Assembly: GCA_009908535.1 (NCBI GenBank)
Contig: JAAAOD010000189.1
Span: 1-25,685 of the forward strand
DNA length: 25,685 nt
Direction: 5' to 3'
From: Verrucomicrobiota bacterium
GTDB taxonomy: Bacteria; Verrucomicrobiota; Verrucomicrobiia; Opitutales; Oceanipulchritudinaceae
How positions within the stretch are numbered: the first letter of the stretch is position 1; each line of letters starts with the position of its first letter. Positions 24,406 through 25,685 of the stretch are shown here, one piece after another. The notes below the pieces were generated by a model, which ran no database searches, was not told the DNA's origin, and worked only from the letters and a program-made list of their open reading frames with translations. A program made the translations under genes and the position numbers.

Positions 24406-25425
24406 CTACGGCATTCCCATCTTCTCCATGATGCGCTGGAGGTCGTCGTTGCCATAGTATTCGATGATGATGCGCCCCTTTCTGGGGCTGTGCTTCAGGA
24501 AAACGCGGGTACTGAGGCCGGTGGAGAGCTGGTTCTCGAGGCTGCGCAGGGCGGCCTGCTCATCGCCGCTCTGTTTGCGCGCGGTGGATTTCCGGGAGGG
24601 GCTGCTTCCGCTTTGCTCGACCCGCCGCTCGGTCTCACGGACGCTCCATTCCCGCTCGATTGCCTGCCGGGCAAGGGCGAGCCGGGTCTCGGCGTCCTCC
24701 ACGCCGAGGAGGACCTTGGCATGGCCGACGGACAAGTGGCCTTTGATGAGGTAGCCTTGGATTTCCCGTGGCAGTTGCAGAAGGCGGAGCGCGTTGGCGA
24801 CGGCGGCGCGGGAGCGCCCCACCCTTTCCGCGACCTGTTCCTGGGTTAAGTCAAAATCCTTGAGGAGACTGGCCAGCCCCATCGCCTCCTCGATGGGGTT
24901 GAGATCCTCGCGCTGGAGATTCTCAATGAGGGAAAGGACAGCGCTGGAGGATTCGCTCGCCTGCATGATGCGCGCCGGGATGTAGCGCAGCTTCAGGAGC
25001 TGGCAGGCGCGCCAGCGGCGTTCGCCCGCGATCAACTCGTAGTGGCTGTCCTGATGCCTGACGACGACCGGTTGCAAAAGCCCCTCCGAGCGGATGCTCT
25101 CGGCCAGTTCCTTGAGGTGCTCTTCGGAAAAAGATTTCCTCGGCTGGCGCGGATTGGGCTGAATCCGGGAGACTGGCACCTCGTAAAGCCCGGTGGCGGT
25201 TTCGCGGGCCCCGTCGCCGTCGGCCCGATTCGGGAAAGGGCGCGTTCCTTCGAGGACGGATTCTTTGGGCTTTTCCTTTGCCCCGCTGGCCTTTCCGGCT
25301 TTTTTTCCGGAACTTTTTTTCGCGGGCTTGGTGGCCGCTTTTTTGGACGGCGCACGGTTGGCGGAATTGACTCCGCCGCTAATCAGGGAACCGAGTCCCC
25401 GTCCCAGTCCTGTCTTTTTCGCCAT
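24406..25425 (-). CDS. parB: Chromosome partitioning protein ParB (Spo0J/Noc family)
   Basis: ParB loads on parS near the origin, spreads as a CTP-dependent clamp, and works with ParA in segregation. The 339-aa protein begins with the ParA-stimulating type peptide KTGLGRGLGSLIS. Next is a Lys/Ala-rich insert (27-55), then the N-terminal CTP-binding domain with RIQPNPRQPRKSF and GERRWRAC (box II). ENLQREDLNPIEEA and the HTH LTQEQVAERVGRSRAAVANALRLLQLP follow, and a C-terminal dimerisation segment closes the protein. ParA is not in the window; it is not immediately upstream either, because a LysM gene precedes parB by seven bases. An SD-like GGAGG lies 12 bases before the ATG, within the LysM gene end. 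Presence suggests, but does not prove, proximity to the origin. Confidence 0.96.
   Translation of the reverse strand: MAKKTGLGRGLGSLISGGVNSANRAPSKKAATKPAKKSSGKKAGKASGAKEKPKESVLEGTRPFPNRADGDGARETATGLYEVPVSRIQPNPRQPRKSFSEEHLKELAESIRSEGLLQPVVVRHQDSHYELIAGERRWRACQLLKLRYIPARIMQASESSSAVLSLIENLQREDLNPIEEAMGLASLLKDFDLTQEQVAERVGRSRAAVANALRLLQLPREIQGYLIKGHLSVGHAKVLLGVEDAETRLALARQAIEREWSVRETERRVEQSGSSPSRKSTARKQSGDEQAALRSLENQLSTGLSTRVFLKHSPRKGRIIIEYYGNDDLQRIMEKMGMP
25261..25347 (-). other. Lys/Ala-rich H1-like insert within ParB
   Basis: Residues 27-55 of ParB contain 11 lysines in 29 positions, with KKAATKPAKK-like sequence recalling the tail of the histone-like protein encoded about 2.4 kb away. It lies between the ParA-interacting N-terminus and the CTP-binding domain, where ParB proteins usually have a short disordered linker. 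Confidence 0.8.
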
Positions 25426-25432
25426 GGTAGCT

Positions 25433-25685
25433 TTAATCCTCCAGGGGAATGAATAATTCCTGCCCGGGATAAATGATGTCCGAGGTCAGGCGGTTCGCAT
25501 TCCGGATCCAGTTCACCGTGGACCCGAGTTCACGGGCGATGCGGGCGAGGGAATCCCCGCTTTTGACGGTGTAGGAGGTTCCCTGTTGCGGATAATCGTC
25601 GTTAAAAACCATGACCTGCTCAATCTGGGGCTGTCCCTCGACCGCTTCGGTCAGAGCCTTGATGGCTTTCTGGGTCTGCCGGGCG
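25433..25685 (-). CDS. LysM-domain protein, N-terminal part outside the window
   Basis: The visible 83 C-terminal codons end at TAA (25433-25435). They contain one LysM peptidoglycan-binding domain: YTVKSGDSLARIARELGS, then NWIRNANRLTSDIIYPGQELFIP, the last 45 or so residues. Upstream is a helical segment (TQKAIKALTEAVEGQ) and VMVFNDDYPQQG. LysM domains bind N-acetylglucosamine glycans such as peptidoglycan, so the protein is probably exported or cell-wall linked. The signal peptide and any enzymatic domain would lie to the right of base 25685. The stop lies seven bases before the parB ATG, so the two are likely one transcript. Confidence 0.85.
   Translation of the reverse strand, partial: ARQTQKAIKALTEAVEGQPQIEQVMVFNDDYPQQGTSYTVKSGDSLARIARELGSTVNWIRNANRLTSDIIYPGQELFIPLED

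Overview
The window is a dense, GC-rich stretch of bacterial chromosome. It reads as core genome from a Gram-negative of the Verrucomicrobiota/PVC type, probably close to Opitutae. That placement is inferred from three things: a Lys/Ala-rich histone H1-like protein, a Myxococcus/PVC-style soluble Ser/Thr kinase beside rpoN, and divergent TsaB and PpiD-like proteins. No single marker proves it. There are no tRNA or rRNA genes, insertion sequences, CRISPR arrays or phage genes, and no gap between genes exceeds about 300 bases.

Left part (1-7499). A 5'-truncated glyA is followed by a TrmH-type RNA methyltransferase, a GYF-domain membrane protein and a membrane-anchored SurA/PpiD-like chaperone, all on the plus strand. 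miaA lies on the minus strand. Next comes a two-gene plus-strand operon of a GT4 glycosyltransferase and a metallophosphoesterase, which strongly resembles the Agt/PlcP lipid-remodelling pair. A small A-type iron-sulfur carrier follows on the minus strand.

Middle (7621-14090). A plus-strand cluster runs Ser/Thr kinase, rpoN, tsaB-like, alr and a small unknown protein; rpoN, tsaB-like and alr overlap at their stops and starts. A minus-strand HI0933-type flavoprotein and a small unknown plus-strand gene complete this part.

Nitrogen block (14087-19840). A sigma-54-dependent NtrC-family response regulator diverges from glnE-glnA. glnE encodes the bifunctional glutamine synthetase adenylyltransferase, and glnA carries the adenylylatable tyrosine. 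The short divergent intergenic region holds a perfect 13-bp inverted repeat overlapping a sigma-70-like promoter and a near-match to a sigma-54 promoter. With rpoN upstream, the window contains sigma-54, a sigma-54 activator and a likely nitrogen target.

Right part (19845-25685, all minus strand). The genes are a MoxR AAA+ ATPase behind NADP-isocitrate dehydrogenase, a histone-like protein with its own SD and rho-independent terminator, a LolA-like periplasmic protein overlapping secG, parB, and the 3' end of a LysM gene. The histone-like protein joins two ribbon-helix-helix-like segments to a long repetitive basic tail, and ParB carries a similar lysine-rich insert.

The best candidates for something under-described are the tandem-RHH/H1-tail nucleoid protein, the ntrC-glnE operator/promoter palindrome and the Agt/PlcP-like pair. 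Most remaining genes are ordinary housekeeping genes. Non-ATG starts are common, and convergent genes abut with almost no spacer.
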